Shown piece after piece: positions 31,654 to 42,990 of a DNA stretch of 64,000 nt; within the stretch, counting starts at the first letter, position 1; the number at the start of each line of letters is the position of its first letter. A model generated the notes under the pieces. The model was not told where the DNA came from. It was given only the letters and a program-made list of their open reading frames with translations, and searched no databases. This stretch comes from Rhynchopus euleeides (lineage: Eukaryota > Euglenozoa > Diplonemea > Diplonemida > Diplonemidae): NCBI GenBank assembly GCA_963210315.1, contig OY723295.1:1590501-1654500 (forward strand). Reading direction: 5' to 3'. A program made the position numbers and the translations under genes.

Positions 31654-34600
31654 ATGGGGTCGAGTGCGAGTGTGGAGGAGCACGGGCGGGGATGGTGGGG
31701 CAGTACACGCGCTGTGAAGGAGGCACTGGAGGGCGGGACGTGGCGGCAGCTGCTGCAGAAGCACAAGGCGGACGTGAACGCGGCGGACCCACACACCGGG
31801 CGGATGCTGCTGCACGAGGTGTTGCAGCCCGGGTGCAGGGGGGTTCCCGCTGTTGTCGAAGCAGTCAAGTTTCTGGTGGGGTGCGGGGCAGCCAGCGTTC
31901 CGGACGGCGAGGGGCGCACACCGGTGTGGTACGCGCTGCAGCACCGTGATGGCGGCACACGCAGTGCGCTGCTGGCGGCGCTCGCCGAGCAAGTGGGGAA
32001 GATGCAGACGGAGGTGGTCAGCAGGCTGCGGCACTTCCTCACAGACGAGTGGTCGCCCTTGAGGGCACGTGTTCCCACTGTTGCTGATGCAGCCCACACT
32101 GCATCGGATGGACTCCCGCAGTCGCAGGCTCAGCCACCGTCACAGGAGCCCCGCACAGACAAACCCACCGACAAGGACAAGACGAGCAAGCGGCTGGAGA
32201 ACCACGTGGACGGGCGGAAGATCTGCTTCACGCGCAGCGACAAAACAGGCGAAACACCGCTGCTGGAGTGGCTGGTGCAGCTGCTGGCAGTGCAGCCGGA
32301 TCTCGGGTACAGGGCAAAGCACGTCGACAGCATGCTGCTGGGGCTGCGGTTTGTAGTGCAGCGGGTGCTGCAGCGTGTGTAGAATGCGCCAGACGAGATC
32401 GAGGACTGGATGGCGGTGGACGACTGGTTCGAGCATCTGTGCGCAGGCTACCTCTTCACCTGCGACTGCGTGGACTACGAAGTCAACAGTGAGACGTGCG
32501 ATCTTGTGTGCAAGGCAGACGGTGCACCCATCGTCAAGGAGTATCACAAGAGCTTCAGCGACGTGGCTGTGCTGGGGAACCACGGGGCGGGCTGCGTGCG
32601 GCCGGCACTTTACTTCGGGATGAACCAAGCGATGCGGACGATTGGGCTGTCGAAGGACGCGCGTGAGTCTGCGGCAGGCAGCGTGTTCGAGCTTGAGCCT
32701 GCACCGGCACAGCTGCACGTGATTGCGACGTTCCAGCCGCTGATTGTGAAGCTGGCGCGGCTGATCCGGAGCCGGCGGCCGAGCCTGACTACGGTGTTCC
32801 GCGGGATCAACGTGAACGTGTCGGCGCAGTACAAGGTGGGGACGTCGGTGGTGTGGAACGCCTTCACGTCGACGACGCAGGAGCAGGGTGTGGCGAAGGA
32901 CTTCATGTACGGGAAGGCGGGGACGTTCTTTGTGATTGTGGCGAAGCAGGGTGCGGCGGAGGTGGGGTTTGCAAGCGTGTTCCCGCAGGAGGCGGAGCTG
33001 CTGTACGACAGCAACATCGAGTTCCGGGTGCAGTGGAAGCTGTCTCCGACACTGCTGCGCATGGTGGGGCAGCCCTTCGACGTGATTGTGATGCAGGAGG
33101 TGGCTGCGCATGACGAGAAGAAAGACAGCAACAACGACGCCGGCGACTACTCTGTGGCGGACCAGGTTGAGGCGGTGCGGAAGGTGCTGCAGCACACGGC
33201 GTCGCTCTTTGCGGAGTTCCTGGACGGCTACGTGGAGGGCAGGGTCGGGGACGATCCACATGTGCCTGAGGCGGAGACGAGGATGCTGCTGCACGAGGTG
33301 GACGAGTGGCTGGCGGCAGACGGGCACGGGGAGGAGGAGGAGGGGGCGGGGGAAGGGGCGAGGGGGACGGGGCGGCACCCGCTGTGCCTGGTCGGGGACG
33401 GAGGCACCGGGAAGACATCTGCGGCGGTTGCGGTTCTGTGCCACCTGCTGCAGGAGAAGAAGGAGGAGGATGCAGGCGTGGTTGCGGGGCAGAGAAAGAA
33501 GCCCGTGTTCCCTGTCTTTATGGCGCTGCCGTCGATTGGTGCGTCCACCTTCACAACACACGCCGGGATCGACGAGTTCATCGGGAAGTCGTTCGGGCTG
33601 GAGGAGGCTGCGTTGGAGCACCTCAGCAGTGTCTACGACGTTGTGGTGATCCTGGACTCGCTGGACGAGGTGGGGCTGACGCAGAAGGATTTGGGGGACG
33701 CGTACAAGGCCAGTGGCGGGCAAGGGGTGCTGCGGCTGCACCCGTGGTGTGCGAAGCACTGCAGTGTGATCGTGACGACACGCGGTGAGTACCTGAAGAG
33801 CGTGGATCACACACCGTCGCAAATCTGTGGGGACGGGACGAGGTCGCTGTACATGCAGCCCTTCACACAGGCAGACGCGGTGACGTACATCAGCAAGGTG
33901 CGTATGGCACAGGTGACGAAGGCGGAGCAGCAGCGTGTGGACGCATTTTTCACTGCGGACGATCAGCGGAAACTGGCTAACACGGTGCGCGGCACATGCG
34001 GTGCAGCTGGTGATGATACAGCGGTGGTGCTCAGCGACCGAGCCCTGGTGGTGGCGATTGTGGAGCGGGCGTGGGTGCTGGCTGGTGCTGACAGCGGCAG
34101 CAGCGGCAAAGACAAGACAACGGGTGCTTCTACAGACAACGGGGTACGGGGAAACGCAAACACCACGTGTGTGGAGGCTGCAGTCGAGGCGGTGATGTTG
34201 GCGGTGGAAGGCAGATGCGGCGGCACACCGCATGCTGCAGGGTCATCAGTACCACTGCGTGACGTGCTTGTGGCGCTGTCGCAGCAGGCGGGGTTCTTGG
34301 AGCTGAAGACAGCGCAGCAGCGTGCAGCCGAACAGACCACAACACGGCTGGAGCAGCTGGCGGCGGAACCAGTTCCTCCACGCACAGTCGCAGACGCTGA
34401 GGTGGCGGTGCTATCGCAGCTGCGCAACCCGTTCCTGCTTCACATGGCGTGTTACGCTCAGCGCGAGCTGTCATCGTGCAGCGCACAGGTGCGTCAGTGC
34501 CTGAGTGATGTCGCGGTGTACGAGGCGTACCTGCAGAAGCACGTGGAGGTGGGGTTGCGTCAGGGGTCAGCTGGAGCGGCGCGCGCGGAGGAGGTGCTGC

Positions 34601-36870
34601 GGGTGGGGGAACTGATTGCGTGCGCGATGCTGCAGGCACAGACGTGGCAGGGATCACTGGGCACAGAGCGGGCGCGCCTGTTGGAGGAGGACGGGGTGGA
34701 CCGTGCAAGGGCAGACGAGGCGTTCCGGGTCCTCCCGTTTCGTGTGGAGAGCTTCCACGATGACAGCAGCGCGTTTGCATTCCGTCACAAGACGCTTGGG
34801 GAGTTCCTTGTGGCGAGGCGCCTGGCACGGAATGGCGCTGTGGCCGACACGCTTCGGTGCAAAGTGCGCAGGGCCTTCAGCAAGGATGCGCCGAATGTGC
34901 TGGAGTATTTTGCGGACACGGTGCTCACACGTGGGGGCGACGAGCGCGACACAACGGTGGTGTCCGAGCTGCTGCCGCTGGTCCTGGCGACCCGCGACGC
35001 TGGTGATGACGCGGTATCACTGGCGTCTGCTTCCAATGCCATGGCACTCGCCGCACGCACGCGGTTTGCGTTCAGGTGCGACCTCACTGGTGTGCTTGTG
35101 CAGGACAGCGACCTGCGCCACGCACGCCTGGGTGGGACTGTGCTGACGAAGAGCCGCTTCCACAACTGCTGGCTGGAGCACGCAATGATCTGGGAGAGCA
35201 ATTTCACACGCTCTGACTGGAAGGGCTCCTCCTTCGGTGCCCCTCTCCCGCCTCTGTTGGGTCACACCGAGGATGTCAACTCCGTGACTGTCACACCAGA
35301 CGGATCGAAGATCATCTCAGGATCTGATGACAACAGCGTTCGTGTCTGGGATACATCAACAGGGAAGGAGCTGCAGAAGCTTGAAGGCCACACCTCTCCT
35401 GTCTACTCCGTGACTGTCACACCAGACGGATCGAAGATCATCTCAGCATCTCGCGACAACAGCGTTCGTGTCTGGGATACGTCAACAGGGAAGGAGCTGC
35501 AGAACCTTGAAGGCCACACCTCTCCTGTCAACTCCGTGACTGTCACACCAGACGGATCGAAGATCGTCTCAGGATCTGATGACAACAGCGTTCGTGTCTG
35601 GGATACATCAACAGGGAAGGAGCTGCAGAAGCTTGAAGGCCACACCTCTGCTGTCCTCTCCGTGACTGTCACACCAGACGGATCGAAGATCATCTCAGGA
35701 TCTCGCGACAAGAGCGTTCGTGTCTGGGATACATCAACAGGGAAGGAGCTGCAGAAGCTTGAAGGCCACACCTCTCCTGTCAACTCCGTGACTGTCACAC
35801 CAGACGGATCGAAGATCATCTCAGGATCTCGCGACAACAGCGTTCGTGTCTGGGATACGTCAACAGGGAAGGAGCTGCCGAAGCTTGAAGGCCACACCTC
35901 TTTTGTCTACTCCGTGACTGTCACACCAGACGGATCGAAGATCATCTCAGGATCTGGCGACAAGAGCGTTCGTGTCTGGGATACATCAACAGGGAAGGAG
36001 CTGCAGAAGCTTGAAGGCCACACCTCTTTTGTCTGCTCCGTGACTGTCACACCAGACGGATCGAAGATCGTCTCAGGATCTAGCGACAACAGCGTTAGTG
36101 TCTGGGATACATCAACAGGGAAGGAGCTGCAGAAGCTTGAAGGCCACACCTCTCCTGTCTCCTCCGTGACTGTCACACCAGACGGATCGAAGATCGTCTC
36201 AGGATCTCGCGACAACAGCGTTCGTGTCTGGGATACATCAACAGGGAAGGAGCTGCAGAAGCTTGAAGGCCACACCTCTTTTGTCTGCTCCGTGACTGTC
36301 ACACCAGACGGATCGAAGATCGTCTCAGGATCTGGCGACAACAGCGTTCGTGTCTGGGATACGTCAACAGGGAAGGAGCTGCAGAAGCTTGAAGGCCACA
36401 CCTCTGCTGTCGACTCCGTGACTGTCACACCAGACGGATCGAAGATCGTCTCAGGATCTCGCGACAACAGCGTTCGTGTCTGGGATACATCAACAGGGAA
36501 GGAGCTGCAGAAGCTTGAAGGCCACACCTCTTTTGTCTACTCCGTGACTGTCACACCAGACGGATCGAAGATCGTCTCAGGATCTGGCGACAACAGCGTT
36601 CGTGTCTGGGGTACGTCAACAGGGAAGGAGCTGCAGAACCTTGAAGGCCACACCCCCTCAGTGGGCAGCGGAGCTATGACATCAGGGGCACCCCCCTGTG
36701 TTGCGGTTTGTGATGGCAACGTGATCCGCATCTGTGCCGCATCCTGGCGTCTGCGGACTGTGATCGGGATTGGACCCGTTGTGCCTGTACCCTTTCAATG
36801 CGCCGGGCTCGACACTGTGACGCCTACCGCTGCATGCAGTGTGCTTGGTGGGGCTGTGACTGCTGCGTAG
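31654..36870 (+). CDS. NLR-like receptor: ankyrin-like, ADP-ribosyltransferase, NACHT NTPase, pentapeptide, WD40 repeats (one in-frame TAG)
   Basis: One reading frame of 1,738 sense codons, interrupted by a single TAG at 32380. It starts MGSSAS, a good N-myristoylation sequence. Residues ~20-120 are ankyrin-like. A mono-ADP-ribosyltransferase domain follows the stop: TVFRGINV (Arg near 32800), FTSTTQ (~32862) and PQEAELLY (~32983) form the R-S-ExE triad, so it looks active on arginine. The NACHT/STAND NTPase has Walker A GDGGTGKT (~33394), Walker B VVVILDSLDEVG (~33640) and a TTRGEYL sensor (~33775). A helical/leucine-rich linker and pentapeptide-like strands (CDLTGVLVQDSDLRHARLGG, ~35080) precede eleven 42-residue WD40 repeats and one decayed copy. 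STAND proteins with WD40 ends are oligomerising sensors in fungal self/non-self recognition and animal/bacterial immunity; the ART would be the effector. The direct order ART-NACHT-WD40 is what I infer as the signalling logic. If TAG is a true stop, translation could restart at ATG 32410, giving 1,486 residues. Confidence 0.85.
32380..32382 (+). other. In-frame TAG inside the NLR-like gene
   Basis: The frame is open from 31654 to 32379 and from 32383 to 36867 with no other stop. The TAG sits between codons for QRV and NAPDE, and there are no GTATG...CAG signals around it that would remove it. It may be a nonsense mutation, a sequencing or assembly error, programmed readthrough, or the boundary of two proteins. 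Confidence 0.8.
35260..36645 (+). repeat. Eleven 126-bp WD40 repeat units, near-identical
   Basis: Each unit encodes 42 residues on the pattern GHTSxVxSVTVTPDGSKI, then SGSxDxSVRVWDTSTGKE. Identity between units is very high even at synonymous positions, so the array is homogenised or recently expanded. Changes cluster at a few codons: the residue after GHTS (P, A, F), the one after V (Y, N, L, C, S, D), I/V before SGS, the residue before D (D, R, G, S) and N/K after it. A twelfth, decayed copy (GHTPSVGSGAM) starts at 36646. Confidence 0.95.
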
Positions 36871-37796
36871 CACCGCAGTGTTGCAGAGGCATGTGTGCAA
36901 GGCAAGTTGCGAATCGTATTTCAGCTGGAAGCGGAAGCAGCTACCAGTATGCAAGCTGACGAAGCCTTGGGCAAGACCAAGGTGTTCTGGTGTGGTGTGC
37001 ATGTGCCACCTTTCCAGGTGACACGTTCCACAAGATTTACGTGCGTGTTTACACTGCAGAGCCCTCGAAATGCGTGGGAGTTGTGAGGTCGAGGAAGGGC
37101 GGTGATCTGACGTGATGCTATGACGTGATTGTGTATTGTTCTCCTTACAACTCACAGGTGGGTTTTCAGAAAGATTACCCCCCCCCCCCTTATTGACAGA
37201 CAGGGAAAACACACCTGCTTTCCCTTCCTCTCCTTCCCCTCCGCCATTTATTCGTACAAAAAACAACGATACAGGATCACAAAGTGTAAGGTGTCAAGGA
37301 GAGACACGTATTACGTACGGACACCTGGTCGTGTTTTAGTGATACTACGTTGCGGTCCAACCACCAAGCCACTGACAGACAACTGCTACACACCCCCCCC
37401 TTGCGCATTGATCTGCCTTGTACAGCATATCTGCTGTAGTGACTACAAAAAGGACTAACATTGCAAGAAGGCGCTGGGAGACTTACTTTTCCATTCACTC
37501 TCGACGATCAAACCCCCCTTCTTGACAGTCTTTGCCCAGCTCCCCTCCCTTTTCCCCCCCATCGACCCAGTTTTCCCCCGAGCCTGGAAAGTTAGGAATA
37601 CCCCTGCTTGTGTTCTGTTTGGCGGGGCAGCTGAGGGTTTGTTTGTCGCATCCGCTTTTGCCCTGCCTCGGAAGAAAGACAGCGATGGTGCTGTTGTTCA
37701 TTCCCCGCCCCACCCCCGCCATCACACCAACACCTGCACCAGGGCTGGCCACCCGCCTCAGGTGCGCTGCAGCACCTTGTGACTCTCTGTGGAGAC
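36871..37796. other. Spacer
   Basis: No gene recognised. C-runs at 37179-37188 and 37389-37397; the final ~250 bp are C-rich and include several CAG acceptors just before the next ATG. Confidence 0.5.
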
Positions 37797-38994
37797 ATGG
37801 CTGACCTGACTGCGAGGCTGCAGCAGCAGTTCGACGCATCGAAGCGCAAGCAGGGCCGGTGCATTGCTTGGGAAGATGCCCTCCGGCGATGGAAGGTGCG
37901 ACGGCAGGTGAAGAAATACCGTTGTGCTGTGCGCGAGGTATATCCCAACATCACCACTGTTGCATGCGCACCACTGCCCACGGGATATCTCCTCGGCATC
38001 TACATTATGAGTCGAGCGCTGCCCCCACGGCACAGCGGTGGGGGGGGTTTGTCACCGTCTTTGTCTTTGCCGTGCCATTGTTCTAGTTTCAGCGCCCGCT
38101 GTGCGAATCACCCCTTGCACCTCGCCCCGACACGCACCCTGTTCACAGTCCAACGAATCCGGGAAGCGGGAGGCACTGTCGCAGTACCGACAATGCCTTG
38201 ACAAGCTGCGTGACCAGATGAAGCACGACCCCCTGCTGCCGAACAGCCATCTGGGACAGGCGCCTGCTGAGCACAAGTTTGTCGTGAATGAAGAGTCCGG
38301 CGAGCGTGTGGAGTTTAAGTGGAAGGACACCGACATGACTGGCGGCGAGGGATTCGTGCCAGATGCCGTGCGGCACACGATGAGCGAAGCCCAAGCGGGG
38401 AAGGCGCAGGAGCGTTCCGGGGACCGGCGGAAGAAGCTGCTGGAGCAGCAGCGCCTGAAGCGCACTGCTGACGCCACATCGCGCCTCGCGAAGCGCGAGG
38501 AAGTGACCCAAGCGCTGCTAGAGCGGGATCCTGACACAATCATGAAACATGTATGTGGCACAGCTGGTTGATGCCATGCACACCCTCTGCCCTGTACACC
38601 CCCTCTGCTGACACACCACACCCTGCACAGGACTACACGCACTACCAAGATACCCTGCAGAAGCAGAAGGCGGAGGTGGAGAAGAAGCGTGAAGAGCTGG
38701 ACCGGATAAAGGAGTCGGCAAAAGACAAGGTATTCCCTCACGCTCGCAGGGGGGAGACACGGGTGTGACTGCCGTTGTGTGTTGCCTCGTCTCCACTCAT
38801 GCGTCCAGACACACTCATGCGAGCCTGTTTCTGTTTATATAAGCAGTGTAGTGTAGGACACATCGAACACACATTAACACACCCTCTGCTCTCGGCGCGA
38901 TCTCCACCATCACACCGTACGCACATGCTGCTCCCTTGCAACTCATTTCCACACCCCCTCGCAGTACGCTGATGTTCTGTCCGACTCCGATTGA
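37797..38994 (+). CDS. Conserved-looking hydrophilic coiled-coil protein, 4 exons
   Basis: Exons 37797-37937, 38149-38550, 38631-38729 and 38965-38994 splice in phase 0 to give 223 residues. Introns begin GTATAT, GTATGT and GTATTC and end CAG. The protein is Lys/Arg/Glu/Gln-rich, with no signal or membrane segment. A short basic helix opens it (ARLQQQFDASKRKQG, WEDALRRWKVRRQVKK), a central ordered patch reads GERVEFKWKDTDMTGGEGFV, and a long coiled coil closes it (YQDTLQKQKAEVEKKREE, then ESAKDKYADVLSDSD). I do not recognise the family; the intron-rich structure and lack of low complexity suggest a housekeeping role. The last exon encodes only nine residues, so its 3' end is less certain. Confidence 0.72.
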
Positions 38995-39548
38995 AGGCCG
39001 TTCAGCCTCTAACGCGTCCCGCAGTCCCCTGTTGGGAGAGGGTTGTGTGCTTCTCCACTGACCGCCGCTCTGCTAGCCCCAGCTTGCCCCACGAGCTGCT
39101 TTTGGAAGCAGCTTGTGACGGGGCAGCACGACCTCTCAGCGGTCCCGATGGCCCCCCCTTCGGCGGGGGCCAGCCCCACTTTGCAGCGCTTCGCCCTGCT
39201 TCCTGACAAGAAGCCGCCTTTTTATGTGCTTCTCCAAGGCTGGTGCCAAAAAAAAGACAGCGCAGGACACACCCCATCCCACTCCCCTTCGCGGTCCGAA
39301 CGGAGACCGGCCCCTTTGCCGAGATGCTGGAACCACACCCCTCGCCGCCTTGCATGCTAAGTTGCTATGTTGCTGAGCGTCCTGCCCTTGGTACCCACTG
39401 CCACCCACATGGGCACACACGCACCCAACACCCTGTGCAGGAGGCAGGGCCCTCAACCCATCCCCACCCCACCCCCTTCGGCTTCCAGACACACGAACCT
39501 TGCTGCACCCATTCCTGTGAGTGGGGGGGGGGGGTGCAGGCAGGGGAG
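38995..39548. other. Spacer / leader of the helicase gene
   Basis: Non-coding by eye. An inverted pair is visible near 39086-39118 (AGCTGCTTTTGGAAGCAGCT). A G-run (39523-39534) and CAGGCAGG precede the helicase ATG. Confidence 0.5.
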
Positions 39549-42500
39549 ATGGCTGACACAAAGCGGCGGAAACGCGACGAGAGCAGCAGCGACGAGGATG
39601 ACGAGGCGCGCCGGATCAACGAGGAGAAGCGGAAACGGCGGCGCGAGGAGCATGAGAAGCGGAAGGATCTGAGGCGCCTCCACAAGGAGAAGCGCGCGGA
39701 GGAGCGGTGCCTGGCAAACATGTCCGACAAGGAGAGGAAGCAGTTTCTGAAGGAGAAGGAGAAGGAGAAGGAGCGGCGGGAAATCGAGGAGCGACAGCAG
39801 CGCGTTGTGCACGAGCAGGAGCTCCGCGCCTCACAGACACGCAAGGAGGAAGAAGAGTTCGAGCGCAAACGCAAGGAATGGGCCACACAGAACAAGCCAT
39901 GGAGCTTCGACGACGACGACGATGTTGACGACGAGGCGATGGCGTTGGATGCCGAAGCCACCAACGCCATGGAGGCAGGGCATGAGGCAGACCCCCTGAT
40001 GAGCTATCTGTCGTCTTTGGATGATCCGACCCAGGTCCCCATCATCGGTGTCGACAGCCAGCACGTTGCAACCCTCGACGAGGTCCGCACGCTGCAGTGG
40101 AACCAGAAGAAGCGCCTCCTCCAGCGCGAGATCAAGGGGGAGGCAGCTGTGCCGGAGGCGGAGCCCGAGGATGAGGAGGACGGTGCCTCCTTCCTCCAGG
40201 CCCTCACCGCAGCTGCGAAGGGGCTTGCCGATGGGGCGCGCGCGCCGCAGCCGCAGGAGAGTGCCGAGCAGCCGCAGCAGCCCCGGCAGCCGCAGGCACC
40301 GCGGCAGACCATCGACACGGCTCTCCTCAACGAGGAGGGTGAGGAGGTGATCGGGCAGGGGCCCCACGCCAAGGCCTCCGTCGCGTTCGACTTCGACGAA
40401 GATGAGTTCCGAGATCGGTCGTATGGGCTGGAGAAGCAGGAGGCGAAGGTGAAGGACCTCCGCCCGGTGGACCACTCCTCGCGGGACTACCACGAATTCA
40501 GGAAGGCGCTGTATGTGGAGGCGAAGGCGATCAGAGCCCTGACGCCTCAGCAGATCTCCGAGACACGGCAGGAGCTCGACCAGATCAAGGTGCGGGGGAA
40601 GAACATCCCCGCCCCCATCTCGCGCTGGGAGCAGTGCGGCTTCTCCGATGCTATCCTCGAGGCTCTGACGAGCCTCAAGTTTGTGCAGCCGTCGCCCATC
40701 CAGGCGCAGGGCATGCCGGTCATCATGTCGGGCCGCGATATGATCGGCTGCGCCCGCACCGGCAGTGGCAAGACCCTCGCCTATCTCCTCCCGATGTTCC
40801 GCCACATTTTGGACCAGCTGCCTCTGAAACCCCCAGGCGTGATTGCGTATATTCTTGTCCCGACGCGGGAGCTCGCTGCGCAGGTGGCAAAGGTTGCGGG
40901 GCAGTTCACAGGCATGCTTCGCCTCAGCTGTGTCACGGCATACGGCGGGCCTCCCATCGCCGAGCAGATTGCGGACTGCCGGAGAGGCGCGCACTTCGTC
41001 ATCGGGACGCCAGGGCGTGTGATCGATCTGATGGTTGCTAACAAGGGGAAGGTGTTGGACACATTCCGCACGACGTTCTGCGTGCTGGACGAGGCGGACA
41101 GGCTGTTCGACAGGGGGTTCGGCCCCCAGATCGCAAAGATCCTGGCCAACATGCGCCCGGACAGGCAGACTGTCATGTTCTCCGCGACATTCCCGAAGCA
41201 GGTCGAGGCTGCGGCGAAGCGCTTCCTCAACGAGGATGCCGTGGAGGTTGTGATCGGGGGTCGCTGCACAGCCTCGACCAACGTCACGCAGCATGTGGAG
41301 TGCTTTGAGGACGAGGGGCACAAGTTCCTCCGCCTGCTGCAGCTGCTGGGCGAGTGGCACACCAGGGGGCTGGTGCTGATCTTCACGGAGAGGCAGGACG
41401 AGGTGGACAGCCTGTGGGAGGCCCTCGACAAGCACGGCTATGGCAGCCAGGCGGGGATCCTGCACGCTGGGATGGACCAGGTGGACAGGGAGGTCACCCT
41501 CACCACCTTCTGCATGGGGCAGAAGCACATCCTGATCGCGACCTCCGTGGCTGCGCGTGGGATTGACGTGGCAGACCTGGACCTTGTTGTGAACTACAGG
41601 GTGCCGGATCACATCGAGGATTACATCCACCGTATCGGGAGGACGGGGCGCACGCAGAAGCGTGGGGAGGCGTATACCTTCTATCGCATCGGGGAGGACG
41701 AGCGGCATGCGACGTGGCTGGTGAATGCGCTCGAGAACTCGCAGAACGAGGTGCCTGAGGAGCTCCAGATTATTGCGAATAAGTTCTGGGAGGACCGAAA
41801 CAACGGCCTCGTGAAGGACTTCAGGGCAAACCGGTATGCAAGAGTCGTTTGCATTTTTTTGCAACACCATAAAGGATGGGGCTGGAGGGGGCCCTGTGTG
41901 GCAATACGATCGTGCAAGATTCACTCTTCCACACTTTCTGGGCAAAAGCTCCTCACCCCGCTAGGGTTGAAACAAGCTCAGGCAGCCCGCGTCCGCACCG
42001 AACCTTCGGGCAATTCTGGCTGCAGACAGGATATTAGGAACAGCGCCCCCCGCCTCTCCACACACCACACACACACACACCTCACCCACTCTCATCGCCA
42101 CAGGGGCTTCGGCGGCAGCGGGTATAAGTTTGATGCCCGCGAAACCCGGCAGAAGAAGGAGGAGGTCCGCAAGCAGATGCGCGAGCGGGGCCTGACGCTG
42201 GACAGCGACTCGGTATGGCTCATCTCCCGGTTTGCATCCTTTTGTTTGCACCACATAAACGAGCCGTTTTGCCTCCCTACCACACATACCACCCCCACAC
42301 AGGATGCCGAGAGCGAGCAGGAGGAGAAGGTCAACGTTACAGGCATCGACCGTGTCGCAAACGTCACCAAGGCGGGTGGCGAGCTCGCTATCTCGATGGG
42401 CGAGGTGGGTGACCGCGTGGGAGGGTACGCCAACACCCTGTCGGAGGCCATCATGCAGGCGAAGCAACTGGAGGCAGAGTATGCACCTTGGGGACTGCAG

Positions 42501-42990
42501 GCGTGGGGGGGTCGGTGGGCTGGGTGGTTACTTTTGTGGTGCGCCTGAAGCAGCGTTTTGTTAAACTTCTGATATACTTCTGAGAGAAGGGGGTGTCAGG
42601 CGCACCAATTTGACAACAATCATTTTGATGTGCACAACGCCACCACCTCCGCCACACACACCACTCCCACACAGCGGCAAGTTCACGACGGAGCTGGAGA
42701 TCAACGACTACCCGCAGAAGGCGAGGTGGCTTGTGACAAACAAGGAGAAGGTGGACGACATCATGTGCAGCAACAGCCTGGAGGTGACAGTGATGACGAA
42801 GGGTGCCTACAGCGCGACCGGGCGTCTCCGGGACGGGGAGCGGAAGCTGTACATCCAGATCGACGGCACCTCCAGGCAGGACGTCGACAATGCGAAGCGT
42901 GTCTTCAAGAATGTCCTCGAGGAGGCGATGCAGAACGCCCTGGCCGCCACGTCGTCCCTCGGCGTTGGGAGGGCAATCAAAGGGAGGTGA
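39549..42990 (+). CDS. PRP5: DEAD-box RNA helicase PRP5/DDX46 (U2 snRNP assembly), 4 exons
   Basis: Prp5/DDX46 uses ATP to load U2 snRNP on the intron branch site and proofread it. Exons 39549-41833, 42104-42212, 42303-42478 and 42675-42990 give 961 residues. The N-terminus is a charged Arg/Glu/Ser region (an RS-like nuclear tail). The helicase core has the Q motif (SPIQAQGMP), Walker A ARTGSGKT (~residue 402), PTRELA, TPGR, DEAD (written DEADR, ~514), SAT (FSATF, ~545), and HRIGRTGR (~695). The Prp5-specific parts are the GFGGSGYKFD stretch after the core and a C-terminal KH-like domain starting ELEINDYPQKARWLV, both typical of DDX46. Splice phases agree at every junction (2, 0, 2). It fits a genome with many introns. 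Symbol given for the family; species-specific naming may differ. Confidence 0.95.

Noticed and set aside
35403..36731. - strand frames opposite the WD40 array
   Set aside because: They reflect the 126-bp repeat read backwards and carry no independent domain.
42610..42674. Separate small gene for the KH-like domain at 42675-42990
   Set aside because: Phase-2 splice from 42478 into 42675 restores the DDX46 C-terminal domain, so it is an exon of PRP5.
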